Shown: positions 16,513-25,364 of the stretch, piece after piece
Position numbering within the stretch: position 1 is the stretch's first letter
Layout: every line of letters begins with the position of its first letter
From: Clostridia bacterium
Lineage (GTDB): Bacteria; Bacillota; Clostridia; Christensenellales; Borkfalkiaceae
Assembly: GCA_017399035.1 (NCBI GenBank)
Contig: JAFQEM010000009.1
Coordinates: forward strand, 21,006 to 85,005
Direction of reading: 5' to 3'
Length of the DNA: 64,000 nt
Position numbers and translations under genes: made by a program
Notes under the pieces: generated by a model
Told to the model about the DNA's origin: nothing
The model's database searches: none
Seen by the model: only the letters and a program-made list of their open reading frames with translations

Positions 16513-17289
16513 TTATAACGATTTAAGATAATCTATACTCAATTTTACTTGACCAAGTGGGTCGGGATAGGTTGATGCATCATCTTGCTCAACTATAAAA
16601 TATTTAGTTCCGCACTCTTTCCACTTTTCTATTATAGGTAAAAATTCCATATTACCGCAACCACAGGGCGCATATTTGGGGCGAAGTTCAACCTTGCCTT
16701 CTTCGGTTATGGTACGATTTATGCGATAATCTTTAAGATGCACGCATTCCATTTTACCTTTAACCTTATCTACGAAAGTGAGCGGATTGAACCCACCGTA
16801 TTGTATCCAGTAAGAATCAAGCGTAAAGTTTATGTTAGGACAATTCTTTAACATATAGTCAAAAGCAAGCGTTCCGTCTTCAAACGCATGAAATTCATAG
16901 TGGTGCTGATGGAAGAAAAACTTACTGCCTGCTTTTTCAATTTTTTCAGCGACAACGTTAAGTTTATCAAGCGTTTCTTTCCAAGTTTTATCATCTTTCA
17001 TAACACCGTTTTTCATTCCGCCCAAACCTATGTTTTTACAGCCAAAATAATTATGTTCTTCTATTAGTTTATCCGTATCGTTTAATATTCTATCAATATC
17101 AACGTGGGTTAGAACAACGGGCAAACCACTTTCGTCAGATACCCTTTTAATCTTTTGCGCATCAAACGGCGCGCCCGAAAACTGCATAAAAGAATAACCC
17201 ATATCTTTAAGTTTTTTTGCCGTTTCTAAAAAACTTTCTTCTGTTGCAATAAGTTTTCTTATTGAATATAAATTTAAACCAAATTCCAT
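16513..17289 (-). CDS. Sugar phosphate isomerase/epimerase (TIM barrel) 1
   Basis: 258-residue xylose-isomerase-like TIM barrel of the AP-endonuclease 2 superfamily (IolE/UxaE-like group). Metal-site features are Glu and His residues in FFHQHHYEF, TLDSYWIQYGG, VHLKDYR and a final Glu in FIVEQDDAS. It isomerises or epimerises a sugar or keto-sugar in the cytoplasm. It lies between the second isomerase and the oxidoreductases, all on the minus strand with gaps of 1-12 bp, so they form one operon. Confidence 0.85.
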   Translation of the reverse strand: MEFGLNLYSIRKLIATEESFLETAKKLKDMGYSFMQFSGAPFDAQKIKRVSDESGLPVVLTHVDIDRILNDTDKLIEEHNYFGCKNIGLGGMKNGVMKDDKTWKETLDKLNVVAEKIEKAGSKFFFHQHHYEFHAFEDGTLAFDYMLKNCPNINFTLDSYWIQYGGFNPLTFVDKVKGKMECVHLKDYRINRTITEEGKVELRPKYAPCGCGNMEFLPIIEKWKECGTKYFIVEQDDASTYPDPLGQVKLSIDYLKSL

Positions 17290-17290
17290 T

Positions 17291-18151
17291 TTATTCTCCT
17301 TTTACGAATACGCCGTTTTTTAATACGAATCCGTTTTTTAACAATATTTTTTTTAGTGAAGAAACTGCAACGTCAAACGCTTGCCTATTATTTTCAAACT
17401 TGAACCTATGTTTCATTTGCGTGTTGTCAATATCTTTAAATGCGTCAAACACGGCAAGATGTGGTTCTAGCGTAAGCGTGGTTGAGCGGTCAATCATTGA
17501 CACAAGTTTATCAATCTTTCCACTGCCAAACCCTGCGGGAACTAACTCGTCGGTCTTTGCGTCAACGTCTTTGACGTGAAAATATTCGGTTTTTGAGTGA
17601 AACTCTGACAAAGTATAGTCGGCGTTCTCGCCCGTTTGAATATAGTTAGCAGGGTCGTAAATAAACTTTAAGCCCTTTACGTTTTCCATCAAGTCTTTTA
17701 CTCTTATTGCCACGTCGCCGTAAATATCTTTTTCGTTTTCGTGGCAGAGTTTTACGCCAAAAGAATTGCCTATTTCAACCATTTTAGAAAGATAATCTAT
17801 GACCTTTTGACGCTCGTTATAAGCATTAAAGAAACTGAAAATTCTTATGTTTTTTGCGCCAAATATATTTGCCGTTTCACAAACTTTTTTCACCTTTTCT
17901 AAATAACTTTCAAAGTCTACGGTTATATCTACCTTGCCAAGAGGTGAACCTATAGACCAAACGCCAACACCGTTGTCGCTTAAAATTTTAGCGTATTCTA
18001 AACAATCTTCTTTTGAAAATTTAGATACGTTCACTTTATCTATGGTGCGCAGTTCAAGTAAGTTTAAGCCATTTTCTTTTAGCGCCGAAATCTGCTCTTC
18101 TAAAGAGTTTCCAGCCTCGTCGGCAAAACCTGCAAGTTTAACACAAAGCAT
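17291..18151 (-). CDS. Sugar phosphate isomerase/epimerase (TIM barrel) 2
   Basis: 286-residue TIM-barrel isomerase of the same superfamily. Seen are the N-terminal VKLAGFADEAG strand, GVGVWSIGSPLG, KLCHENEKDI with a metal-ligand Glu, FIYDPANYIQTG, YFHVKDVDA, and a C-terminal LTLEPHLAVF. It is promoter-proximal in the four-gene operon and divergent from an AraC regulator across a 145-bp gap. Substrate unknown. It is not a close copy of isomerase 1, so the two probably act on different intermediates. Confidence 0.84.
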   Translation of the reverse strand: MLCVKLAGFADEAGNSLEEQISALKENGLNLLELRTIDKVNVSKFSKEDCLEYAKILSDNGVGVWSIGSPLGKVDITVDFESYLEKVKKVCETANIFGAKNIRIFSFFNAYNERQKVIDYLSKMVEIGNSFGVKLCHENEKDIYGDVAIRVKDLMENVKGLKFIYDPANYIQTGENADYTLSEFHSKTEYFHVKDVDAKTDELVPAGFGSGKIDKLVSMIDRSTTLTLEPHLAVFDAFKDIDNTQMKHRFKFENNRQAFDVAVSSLKKILLKNGFVLKNGVFVKGE

Positions 18152-18261
18152 ATTTATTCTCCATTAACTGTTGTTTATTTAATTTTAGCATAATCTTTTT
18201 AGTAATTCAATGTATAATGCTATTGAAAATGTGGTTTTGTAGCATTATCTTACGATTTTAT

Positions 18262-18297
18262 TTGACAATAAATATTTATTATATTAAAATAAAATTA
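18262..18297 (+). promoter_or_regulatory. Promoter with start at or next to the ATG (leaderless AraC mRNA)
   Basis: TTGACA (18262-18267) and TAAAAT (18285-18290) are 17 nt apart. Transcription should start about 7 nt later, at the ATG itself. No Shine-Dalgarno-like sequence is present upstream of that ATG, consistent with a leaderless message. Confidence 0.65.
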
Positions 18298-19019
18298 TGA
18301 AAACTTATTATTATAGGCACAACAAATTTATTAAGCGACCAAACGAGATACCTGCAAAACGCATAAAATTTAACGAACTAACTTTAGTGTTAAAGGGTAG
18401 CCTTGAATATGAAGTTGACGGGCAAACTTTTTTTGTTGATGCTGGCGATTGTATTTTTATAAAAGAAAATTCTTTGCGAAAACGAAATCTTTCCCAAATA
18501 TCAGACTACGTTAGTTTTAATTTTTATGAAGATATTGTAGGCGAATTGCCCACCCTTATTAAAGGAGGTGTCAATAGCGACGTTACGCATCTTATAGCCG
18601 TGTGCGACAACGTGGTTGCTAAATACGCTGAATGGTCAAGTATTATCGACGGCGTGTTGCTCACCCTTATAAATCTTTTGCAAGCAAGGGTTGCAAATAG
18701 AGAAGAACACCCCGTAATAGTTAAAATAAAACGTTTTGTGCGCGCAAACTTTTCACAAAAAATATCACTTAAAGATATTGCAGATGACGTTGGATATTCA
18801 CCCAACTATTGCGACACATTTTTTAGAGAACACACGGGGGAATCACTCATTGATTACGTTATAAACCGCAGAATAGACGAGGCAAAACTTTTGCTTGTTG
18901 AGGGGGCGTTATCGCTAAAAGACGTGGCTTTTGCCGTTGGCTTTGAAGATTATAATTATTTTTCTAGATTGTTTAAGAAAAAAACGAAATATACCCCTAG
19001 CGAATATAAGAAAAAATAA
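18297..19019 (+). CDS. AraC-family regulator (probably leaderless)
   Basis: 240 residues: a short cupin-like sensor (about 20-90, LVLKGSLEYEVDGQTFFVDAG) and a C-terminal double helix-turn-helix (about 140-238, ISLKDIADDVGYSPNYCDTFF then LSLKDVAFAVGFEDYNYFSRL, ending TPSEYKKK). It is divergent from the isomerase/oxidoreductase operon and is at the left end of the large carbohydrate locus, so it probably controls one or both. The sensor half is shorter than in the other two AraC proteins here. Confidence 0.87.
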   Translation: MKTYYYRHNKFIKRPNEIPAKRIKFNELTLVLKGSLEYEVDGQTFFVDAGDCIFIKENSLRKRNLSQISDYVSFNFYEDIVGELPTLIKGGVNSDVTHLIAVCDNVVAKYAEWSSIIDGVLLTLINLLQARVANREEHPVIVKIKRFVRANFSQKISLKDIADDVGYSPNYCDTFFREHTGESLIDYVINRRIDEAKLLLVEGALSLKDVAFAVGFEDYNYFSRLFKKKTKYTPSEYKKK

Positions 19020-19037
19020 GTTTTTTATTATTAAATG

Positions 19038-19070
19038 AAAGGCTCTGCCGAAAAATTCGGCAGAGCCTTT
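19038..19070. terminator. Terminator between AraC gene and carbohydrate operon
   Basis: Perfect 15-bp stem AAAGGCTCTGCCGAA with TTCGGCAGAGCCTTT, 3-nt loop. It lies between convergent transcripts and probably serves both. Confidence 0.85.
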
Positions 19071-19102
19071 AACTTTGGAGTTTATGAGAAATAAACGATT
19101 TT

Positions 19103-21178
19103 TTATGACGCGCTAGGCGTTACAAAACTGATACCTGAAACGTAAAGGTTTACCGTATACGGTCTAAAACCAGAGTTCAAGAACAACATATCGTCTGAAA
19201 CGGGAACGTTCTTCCACGACCTTACGGTAGTGGTTGTAACCGTTGTAATGTTGCCAGTAACACTGTCAACTGTTGTTTCAGTGGTGTCTTTAGGTGCAGT
19301 AACGTAATCAGGTGTTACGCCCATAAACGCAATAAACTCGTCAATAGTAAATTCAAGAGTTATCCACTTGTTATAGTAAGACTTATCTTTATTGCCACCA
19401 ACTTGCAAAATACCGTTGGTAGAGTCTTTAGTCCAGTACCAACCCTTACTACCGCTAGTTTCAATTTGCATATCTAACATATAAGTTATGCGAATCTTTT
19501 CATAACCGCCTGCGGTTGCCATCTGTTTAATTTGGTCTTTATTATAACGTAACTTAACGAAATAAGCGGTGGTTCTACTTGTAGCACTTATCTTAAGCGC
19601 GTTGGGGTCAGGACAACTGCCCACAATATCTACCGCACCACTATCGTTGTCAGCACTTGCGTCGTACCAGTTTATATTTTTCTTTGGTAAATCTTCTGCA
19701 AATACCGAAGTGGTTACGTTTCTAACGTTTACGTCGTCAATAGTAAAGGTCGGCGTGATTGTTTCCGTAGTAGGCGTTCCTATAACGGTACCTTGAGCGT
19801 CGGTAACGGTAGTAACTACCGTTTGAGTTTCAGGAAGATAATCGTAACCGAAAAGCGTTTGAGTGGGGTCTGCGCTAAAGTCCATAATGTCAGTATCTTT
19901 AACTTCGGGAAGTTTAGGTAATTTTATCGTTTTTACTTCGCCAAGATAGAAATCACAAACGTTTTTAGAACCAACCGAATAGAAAGTTCTAATTACTATA
20001 CCTTGCAATCCCGTACCTAACGTTTTAACAAATTCTTCAACCGAAACGGTGTAAGTGTGCCACTTGTTGATAGCAACGCTTCTTGCCGCAGCAGAAGAAC
20101 CAAAATACCCCGCTGAAGATATTATAGAACGAGCATCCCCTGGTTTACCTTGGTCGTTATTGATGATAGTCGTAGACATAGTTTTAGTTTCGTCGGCGTT
20201 CACCTTATGCGCGGGTTCACCTGCGTCGTTTTTATAGTTAGTTATAAGGAAACTGAAACGAATTGCATCAAAATCGCCACGCTTCGCCATTGCAATATAT
20301 TCTTTAGCAGAAAAACTTGAGTTAAATCTCAAATAAGTGTCGTGCGGAATATTAGAGAATTTATAAGCGTTACCAGTGTAACCCACTTTGTTGTCAATAT
20401 TAACGTCGTTGCCCTCTAAATCTTTATACGTTGTGGGAATTTGCGCATTTGTAACAAATCCGTCGTTTTTAACTTTGTCGGTCTTGTTATAAGTGAAAAT
20501 GCTTTCACCACCCTCTTCAGGTATAATATCTACCGAACCAGTTGGCGTTACAACGTAAAAGTAAAGAGTTTGGCTGTTGGTAATTCCATCTTGGTTGGTT
20601 ACCGAAACTTTCCAGTAATAAGTACCCGCCTTTTGGGGTAAATATTCGTTAGAAACGCCGTCGTAATCAGTCATTTTGTTAACTTCAAATTTGCCAACGA
20701 AATAAACTTCTTTTTTAATTTCACTTTCAGTAAAATCATAATCTCCGTCAACTGCAGTAACGGTTGGAAGTTCTGCAGGTAATATACCCAAACTATAAGT
20801 ATATTCACTGTGGTCTGCAAGAGTAACGATAGGCGTTGAATAAACTTTTACCGTTACCGTTTTGGTTTTAGTTTCGCCGTTGAAATTAACTTTATAAACT
20901 ACGGTATATTCGTCGTCAACTGCTTTGAAAAATTCATTTGCAGTAACTTTTTGGCCGTTTGAATCGGTTACGCTTGAAGTAAGTTCGTATCTATCACCGT
21001 TGGTGTCGTAAACAAAGTTTTCAAACGTATAATTCATTCCGTATTCAACTTTTACCGTGCTGTCAACAAAATCTACTAACGTTGCGTTAGTTTTGGTTGG
21101 CTTTTGGTTGCAGGCAACAAGCCCTAAACAGCAAACCGCAAGTATAACCGTAAAAACTTTTAATAAAATCTTTTTCAT
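19103..21178 (-). CDS. Large exported lipoprotein, unknown function (last gene of carbohydrate operon)
   Basis: 691 residues with a lipoprotein signal (LKVFTVILAVCCLGLVAC, lipobox LVAC, Cys near 23). The N-terminal part carries repeated beta-rich segments like Ig-like or bacterial Ig-fold modules (VEYGMNYTFENFVYDTNG, PTVTAVDGDYDFTES). Two similar beta-sandwich regions follow, separated by Thr-rich stretches (TTTVRSWKNVPVSD). The layout resembles carbohydrate-binding or surface lipoproteins. No catalytic motif was found. It starts exactly at the end of the next lipoprotein gene (overlapping at ATGA-type junction 21178), so they are translated together. Confidence 0.6.
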   Translation of the reverse strand: MKKILLKVFTVILAVCCLGLVACNQKPTKTNATLVDFVDSTVKVEYGMNYTFENFVYDTNGDRYELTSSVTDSNGQKVTANEFFKAVDDEYTVVYKVNFNGETKTKTVTVKVYSTPIVTLADHSEYTYSLGILPAELPTVTAVDGDYDFTESEIKKEVYFVGKFEVNKMTDYDGVSNEYLPQKAGTYYWKVSVTNQDGITNSQTLYFYVVTPTGSVDIIPEEGGESIFTYNKTDKVKNDGFVTNAQIPTTYKDLEGNDVNIDNKVGYTGNAYKFSNIPHDTYLRFNSSFSAKEYIAMAKRGDFDAIRFSFLITNYKNDAGEPAHKVNADETKTMSTTIINNDQGKPGDARSIISSAGYFGSSAAARSVAINKWHTYTVSVEEFVKTLGTGLQGIVIRTFYSVGSKNVCDFYLGEVKTIKLPKLPEVKDTDIMDFSADPTQTLFGYDYLPETQTVVTTVTDAQGTVIGTPTTETITPTFTIDDVNVRNVTTSVFAEDLPKKNINWYDASADNDSGAVDIVGSCPDPNALKISATSRTTAYFVKLRYNKDQIKQMATAGGYEKIRITYMLDMQIETSGSKGWYWTKDSTNGILQVGGNKDKSYYNKWITLEFTIDEFIAFMGVTPDYVTAPKDTTETTVDSVTGNITTVTTTTVRSWKNVPVSDDMLFLNSGFRPYTVNLYVSGISFVTPSAS

Positions 21179-22575
21179 TATGCTTGCCCTCCTGTAGCAG
21201 AAGTGTCAATACGCTCTATTCTAATATTATCAAGAATAAAATATTTTTCACGTCTATCGTCTGCGCTCATACCTGTAAGCGAGAAATTGAGCGCTCCACC
21301 GCCAAAATCAGTAAACCATTTCGCATCTTCTTTTGCAGGCAACTTTGTAGTTTTATCGTAAAGATAAGCATACTCTTCTTTAAGGTCGGGGTAGGTTGAC
21401 TTTCTATCCTCGCCCTCTACGGTAATTCTATCGTACAATAAGTTGTTAAACCAGTCTAATGTTTTTTCAAACGTTGCCCAAGTATACGGTTCAACGTAAT
21501 TAAGATAAATCCACGTGGGCGCGGCCTTTGTTGCAACGTTTGCAGTGAAAGAAAAGCCTGCGCGTTGTCTTACTGGCGAATAATTATAATAATCTATAAC
21601 TATCTTATAATTTTGAGGATTGTCTAAAGCGTCTTTTCCAACGTTTGCAAGCGCTTTTGCAATAACGTTTGCTGAAAGAATTACCGACTGTGATTGACTA
21701 GAACTTGCGCAAGAACGCCTTGTAATTTTTAATACGTTAGTTCCACTCTTTGCGGTTGTTCCAATGCTTGATGCGCTTACAACTTCTACGCTTGCGCGTT
21801 GATACTCGCTCTTATCAGCAGCACCTAAAGACATAAACTGGAATTGACGTTCATCTTCAAAGTCTGCAATTTCCCAAACGCCGTTTTGAGCGTCGGTTTT
21901 CAAAACGAAATCTTCGCCAACAACGGGGGTATCGCTAAAGTGGAACCTAAAGTCGTCCATATAAATGTCAGGTGAAACATCTCTATACGGGTCAACGTAA
22001 TCAAACTGAACGTAAACGCCCAACACGTTAGAAAGGTCTAGCGCAGAGTTACAGTTTAGATAGTAGGGATTTAACTCGTATTCAACGTAAGTCCACTGTC
22101 TTGGCGCAAGGGCAAAACGCATAGCGGGCGTTCTGCCTGCGCAACTTATAGTATCGTGGTTGATAATTTTATCTATTTGCAAACCTAAACCAGCGTATTT
22201 AATTTCGTCTTGGTCGTTATAAAACCAAGCGGACATTTTTTCGGTTTTTGTAAAATCCGTATAGTCATATCCGTAACGAGCCGAATAAGTTGGTATATAA
22301 ATTATAGGTCTACCTGTTCCAAAAAGACCAGATACAGGGTTAAATTTTGCTGATGCGTTGCCAAATTTTACAAACTTTTTATCGTATTCAATACTTGCCG
22401 AACCAAAGTCCCAGTTTACGACACGCATAGTGAGAAAATCTTTTTCAAAGTTTTCAAAACCGTTAAACAAAATATTGTTTGTGTTTTTTGTTTCGGGTTC
22501 TTTAGCACACGCTACAAGTGAAAGAGCGGAAAACATAGAGATTATTGCAAGAAACAATGCTATTATCTTTTTCAT
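21178..22575 (-). CDS. Exported lipoprotein, carbohydrate-binding-like
   Basis: 465 residues; lipoprotein signal LFLAIISMFSALSLVAC with the lipidated Cys near residue 23. The body consists of two beta-sandwich-like halves: MSAWFYNDQDEIKYAGLGLQ and PDIYMDDFRFHFSD in the first, DRREKYFILDNIRIER in the second. Each ends in a strand pattern common to carbohydrate-binding modules. It probably holds or presents glycan at the cell surface. It is overlapped by the downstream lipoprotein gene and follows the DUF4091 lipoprotein by 18 bp. Confidence 0.6.
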   Translation of the reverse strand: MKKIIALFLAIISMFSALSLVACAKEPETKNTNNILFNGFENFEKDFLTMRVVNWDFGSASIEYDKKFVKFGNASAKFNPVSGLFGTGRPIIYIPTYSARYGYDYTDFTKTEKMSAWFYNDQDEIKYAGLGLQIDKIINHDTISCAGRTPAMRFALAPRQWTYVEYELNPYYLNCNSALDLSNVLGVYVQFDYVDPYRDVSPDIYMDDFRFHFSDTPVVGEDFVLKTDAQNGVWEIADFEDERQFQFMSLGAADKSEYQRASVEVVSASSIGTTAKSGTNVLKITRRSCASSSQSQSVILSANVIAKALANVGKDALDNPQNYKIVIDYYNYSPVRQRAGFSFTANVATKAAPTWIYLNYVEPYTWATFEKTLDWFNNLLYDRITVEGEDRKSTYPDLKEEYAYLYDKTTKLPAKEDAKWFTDFGGGALNFSLTGMSADDRREKYFILDNIRIERIDTSATGGQA

Positions 22576-22593
22576 AAAAATTTCCCCCTTTAA

Positions 22594-25296
22594 TTAGCGA
22601 TAAATGGTCATACCTGCAAGATAGATATCCGACCTTGCAACGTCATTAACCTTTCCAACCTTAACGTAGAAACTTTGCATCTTACCTATCGTTCCCCAGT
22701 TGAGCGACTTAATACCACTTATCGTTAGTGTATTTACGCCTTGTTTCAACTCTGTTACAATAACTTCAGTTGCAACGCCGTATCTATTTACGTAAGAAAG
22801 AGATACGCTAGGTCCTAAATCAGTTCCAGTATAATACAATTCAATTTCTACTTTTGAAACGTTTCTGTTGATATCTTGAACTTTCTTTCCACCGATAACG
22901 AACGTGGGCGTTGCATCTTGTTTTGCCGTGCCGATTGAAAGTTTAGCGTATTTATCAATTTGCACTTCTTTAGCATTTATTGTGGTTGCATCAACAAGTT
23001 CGGTTTCTAGCGTCGTTTGCGTATATTGAGAGTCGCCGACTACGTCTGCAATCATATCTTCTGCTTTATAGAACTGCGTAGTACCTCTTTCAAGGTCGAT
23101 AGAAAGTTGTTTAACTACTGCGCTTGAGCCTTCGCCTTCAGAAAGGGTTAAAGTAAACGCATTTTCTTCTTTACATACGATATTATAAAGTGTGCCGTTT
23201 TCAACGGGGTTAGCCGTAACTTCAAACTTTGGACTAACCTTAACGTCGTCAGTGTCGCTACTTCCGAGCGTATAACCGTCAGCAACGAAAACGCTGTAAG
23301 AAGAGTTACCACGCGCGCCAACGAAGTCGGTTATCATAACGTTTGCATCACTTGTTGCCAAAACGTACATATCGAGAAGTTTTTCTCTTGCAGATGCAAA
23401 AATTTCACAAGAAATGGTTTCATAAATTTTTGTTCCGCTATACATTGTGTCGTAAAGCGTACCCATAATAACGTCTTCTTCATAACCTTGAGCGGCAAAA
23501 AGTTCTTTGAGTTTATAAATTAGTTCAAATTCTTCAAGACCGTTCTTGTATTCTTTAATACGCATTGTGGGGATAGGTCCGTCAACACCGTAATTTTTAC
23601 CGGGGTAGAAAAGCCAACCTTCGCCAGGAACTGAACGGCAACGAACTGCTTGGTCATAATAGTCTTCCATATAGTTTGTTCCGTCAATGTTTTCACATTT
23701 ATAGTCGTTTGTTGCCCAGTTAAGATTTGCTTGAATATCATAATCAGCTTCCATCCAGCCGGTTATACGGCAAGAGAGAGCGTGGTTACCCAAGTGATAT
23801 GATGGATAAGGCGCTTTAGGTGTGTCGCAACCATACCACCACAAACTATCTTTAGAGTTTGCTTTTCTATAAGCCGAACGAGCGTCAGCAGACGCGCTTG
23901 AATTATAGTGCGGGCATTGCGTCATTTCCATAACGTTAGTGTCGTATTTGTCGTCAAATTTTTGTTGAGTTGTAGACGTACAAATATGTTCAACTTTCAT
24001 CATTGAGTCTAACAACTGCTTATAGAAGTTGCTGTTTTTGAAATCTTGAGAGATAGACTTGTCGTTTTCAATTTCTGCTTTAATTTTTAACAAGTTTTGC
24101 TTATAACTATACGCATACATATACATATATTCGCCTATGTTGCGAAGTTCGGGTTCGTCAATACCCTTACAGAAAGTTTTAGCAAAAACGTCTATACCCG
24201 TATCGGTAACAGGGTCCCAAGTTTCCATACAGCCGTAGAACATTGCAAGGAAATATTTTGATTGAGTGTTATAGTTCCATACCCTTTTTGTTTCGTCTTC
24301 ACCCAAAACAACTTCTTTGGGGTTACCCGTTCTTTCAACCCATTCGTCTGAATAAACGATTGTGAGTTCGTCAACGGTGTCGGCGTCTAAGGCCGCCATA
24401 CCGAAAGAAATTGCCTTTTTGTCAGTTACCCAACGGCCTAATTCTTCGTCGTAATCACCGCAATATTCTATTGCAGTTTTTACGCACATATCAACTTCTT
24501 CTTGACTGCCACGGTTTGCGCGGTACATAAGACCAGACGGCCCTAACCTATGTTCTTTGAGGGCGTTAATATAAGTTACGTACATATCTTGAGTGGTATC
24601 AAGTTCACCACGTTCGCCACCCCAGAAGAGTGAATAAGAACTTCTAATGTGAGTTTCTTCACTAACTTGAGCGTCTAAAACTTCCACTCTAACTGGTACG
24701 TTTTTAGTTTCTTCACCCATAGAAATAACTAAAGTTCCAGTATAAACGCCTGCAGGTTGTTCGTAAGGTATGTTAAAAGAAACGTATATACCTTGGTTAC
24801 TGTTTTTAGGAATAACGTTTTCGCCCAACGCCTTCGTACCGTCAATAGGCGCTAATCCGTCGGGGTAAAAACCCTCGTATTTATAAAATTCTTTCGAGCC
24901 AAGTTCAGTGTAAAGCACTTGATAGATATCTACAGTGTCTTTTGACATAGAATTTTGCCCGCTAGTAAGGTCGGTTATTTGTGCGTAGAATTCTTTTACG
25001 GGTTTTGCACCCGTGGTCATAATAATTTTAGCAGCCTCTTCTTCTCCGCCAACTACACGAAGGTCAATTTTTGGATTGTTTGGCGTTTCACCGTTGATGT
25101 TTTTAAAATCGTCGTATACGCCGTGTAAATCTTGCAATATAGATTCGCTTGCGTAAGTTGACCAAAACTCAACGTCTGCCATCTTTGCGTAATTTATTCC
25201 GCCCGCGTCTTTGTTACAAGCCGTAACCGAAAATGCAGTTATAACGGATAAACCAACGGCAATTAAAGAATTTTTTATTCTCTTTGCTTTGCGCAT
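22594..25296 (-). CDS. DUF4091 lipoprotein (glycoside-hydrolase-like)
   Basis: 900 residues; lipoprotein signal ending in VTAC (Cys near 27). The central region (about 130-680) matches the DUF4091 / GH123-like pattern: YSLFWGGERGELDTTQDM near 215, and GWLFYPGKNYGVDGPIPTMR with KNGLEEFELIYKLKELF near 570-600. GH123-related enzymes are N-acetylgalactosaminidases, but most DUF4091 proteins are untested. A C-terminal beta-sandwich (about 720-900) may bind carbohydrate. It is exported and anchored, so it would act on glycan outside the cell. It lies between the solute-binding protein and the two other lipoproteins. Confidence 0.72.
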   Translation of the reverse strand: MRKAKRIKNSLIAVGLSVITAFSVTACNKDAGGINYAKMADVEFWSTYASESILQDLHGVYDDFKNINGETPNNPKIDLRVVGGEEEAAKIIMTTGAKPVKEFYAQITDLTSGQNSMSKDTVDIYQVLYTELGSKEFYKYEGFYPDGLAPIDGTKALGENVIPKNSNQGIYVSFNIPYEQPAGVYTGTLVISMGEETKNVPVRVEVLDAQVSEETHIRSSYSLFWGGERGELDTTQDMYVTYINALKEHRLGPSGLMYRANRGSQEEVDMCVKTAIEYCGDYDEELGRWVTDKKAISFGMAALDADTVDELTIVYSDEWVERTGNPKEVVLGEDETKRVWNYNTQSKYFLAMFYGCMETWDPVTDTGIDVFAKTFCKGIDEPELRNIGEYMYMYAYSYKQNLLKIKAEIENDKSISQDFKNSNFYKQLLDSMMKVEHICTSTTQQKFDDKYDTNVMEMTQCPHYNSSASADARSAYRKANSKDSLWWYGCDTPKAPYPSYHLGNHALSCRITGWMEADYDIQANLNWATNDYKCENIDGTNYMEDYYDQAVRCRSVPGEGWLFYPGKNYGVDGPIPTMRIKEYKNGLEEFELIYKLKELFAAQGYEEDVIMGTLYDTMYSGTKIYETISCEIFASAREKLLDMYVLATSDANVMITDFVGARGNSSYSVFVADGYTLGSSDTDDVKVSPKFEVTANPVENGTLYNIVCKEENAFTLTLSEGEGSSAVVKQLSIDLERGTTQFYKAEDMIADVVGDSQYTQTTLETELVDATTINAKEVQIDKYAKLSIGTAKQDATPTFVIGGKKVQDINRNVSKVEIELYYTGTDLGPSVSLSYVNRYGVATEVIVTELKQGVNTLTISGIKSLNWGTIGKMQSFYVKVGKVNDVARSDIYLAGMTIYR

Positions 25297-25364
25297 TTAT
25301 TTTCCTCCTATTTTTTTAGTTGCTTGTAACCACAACTGTTGTTGCGGTTACAACGCTGTTTTAA

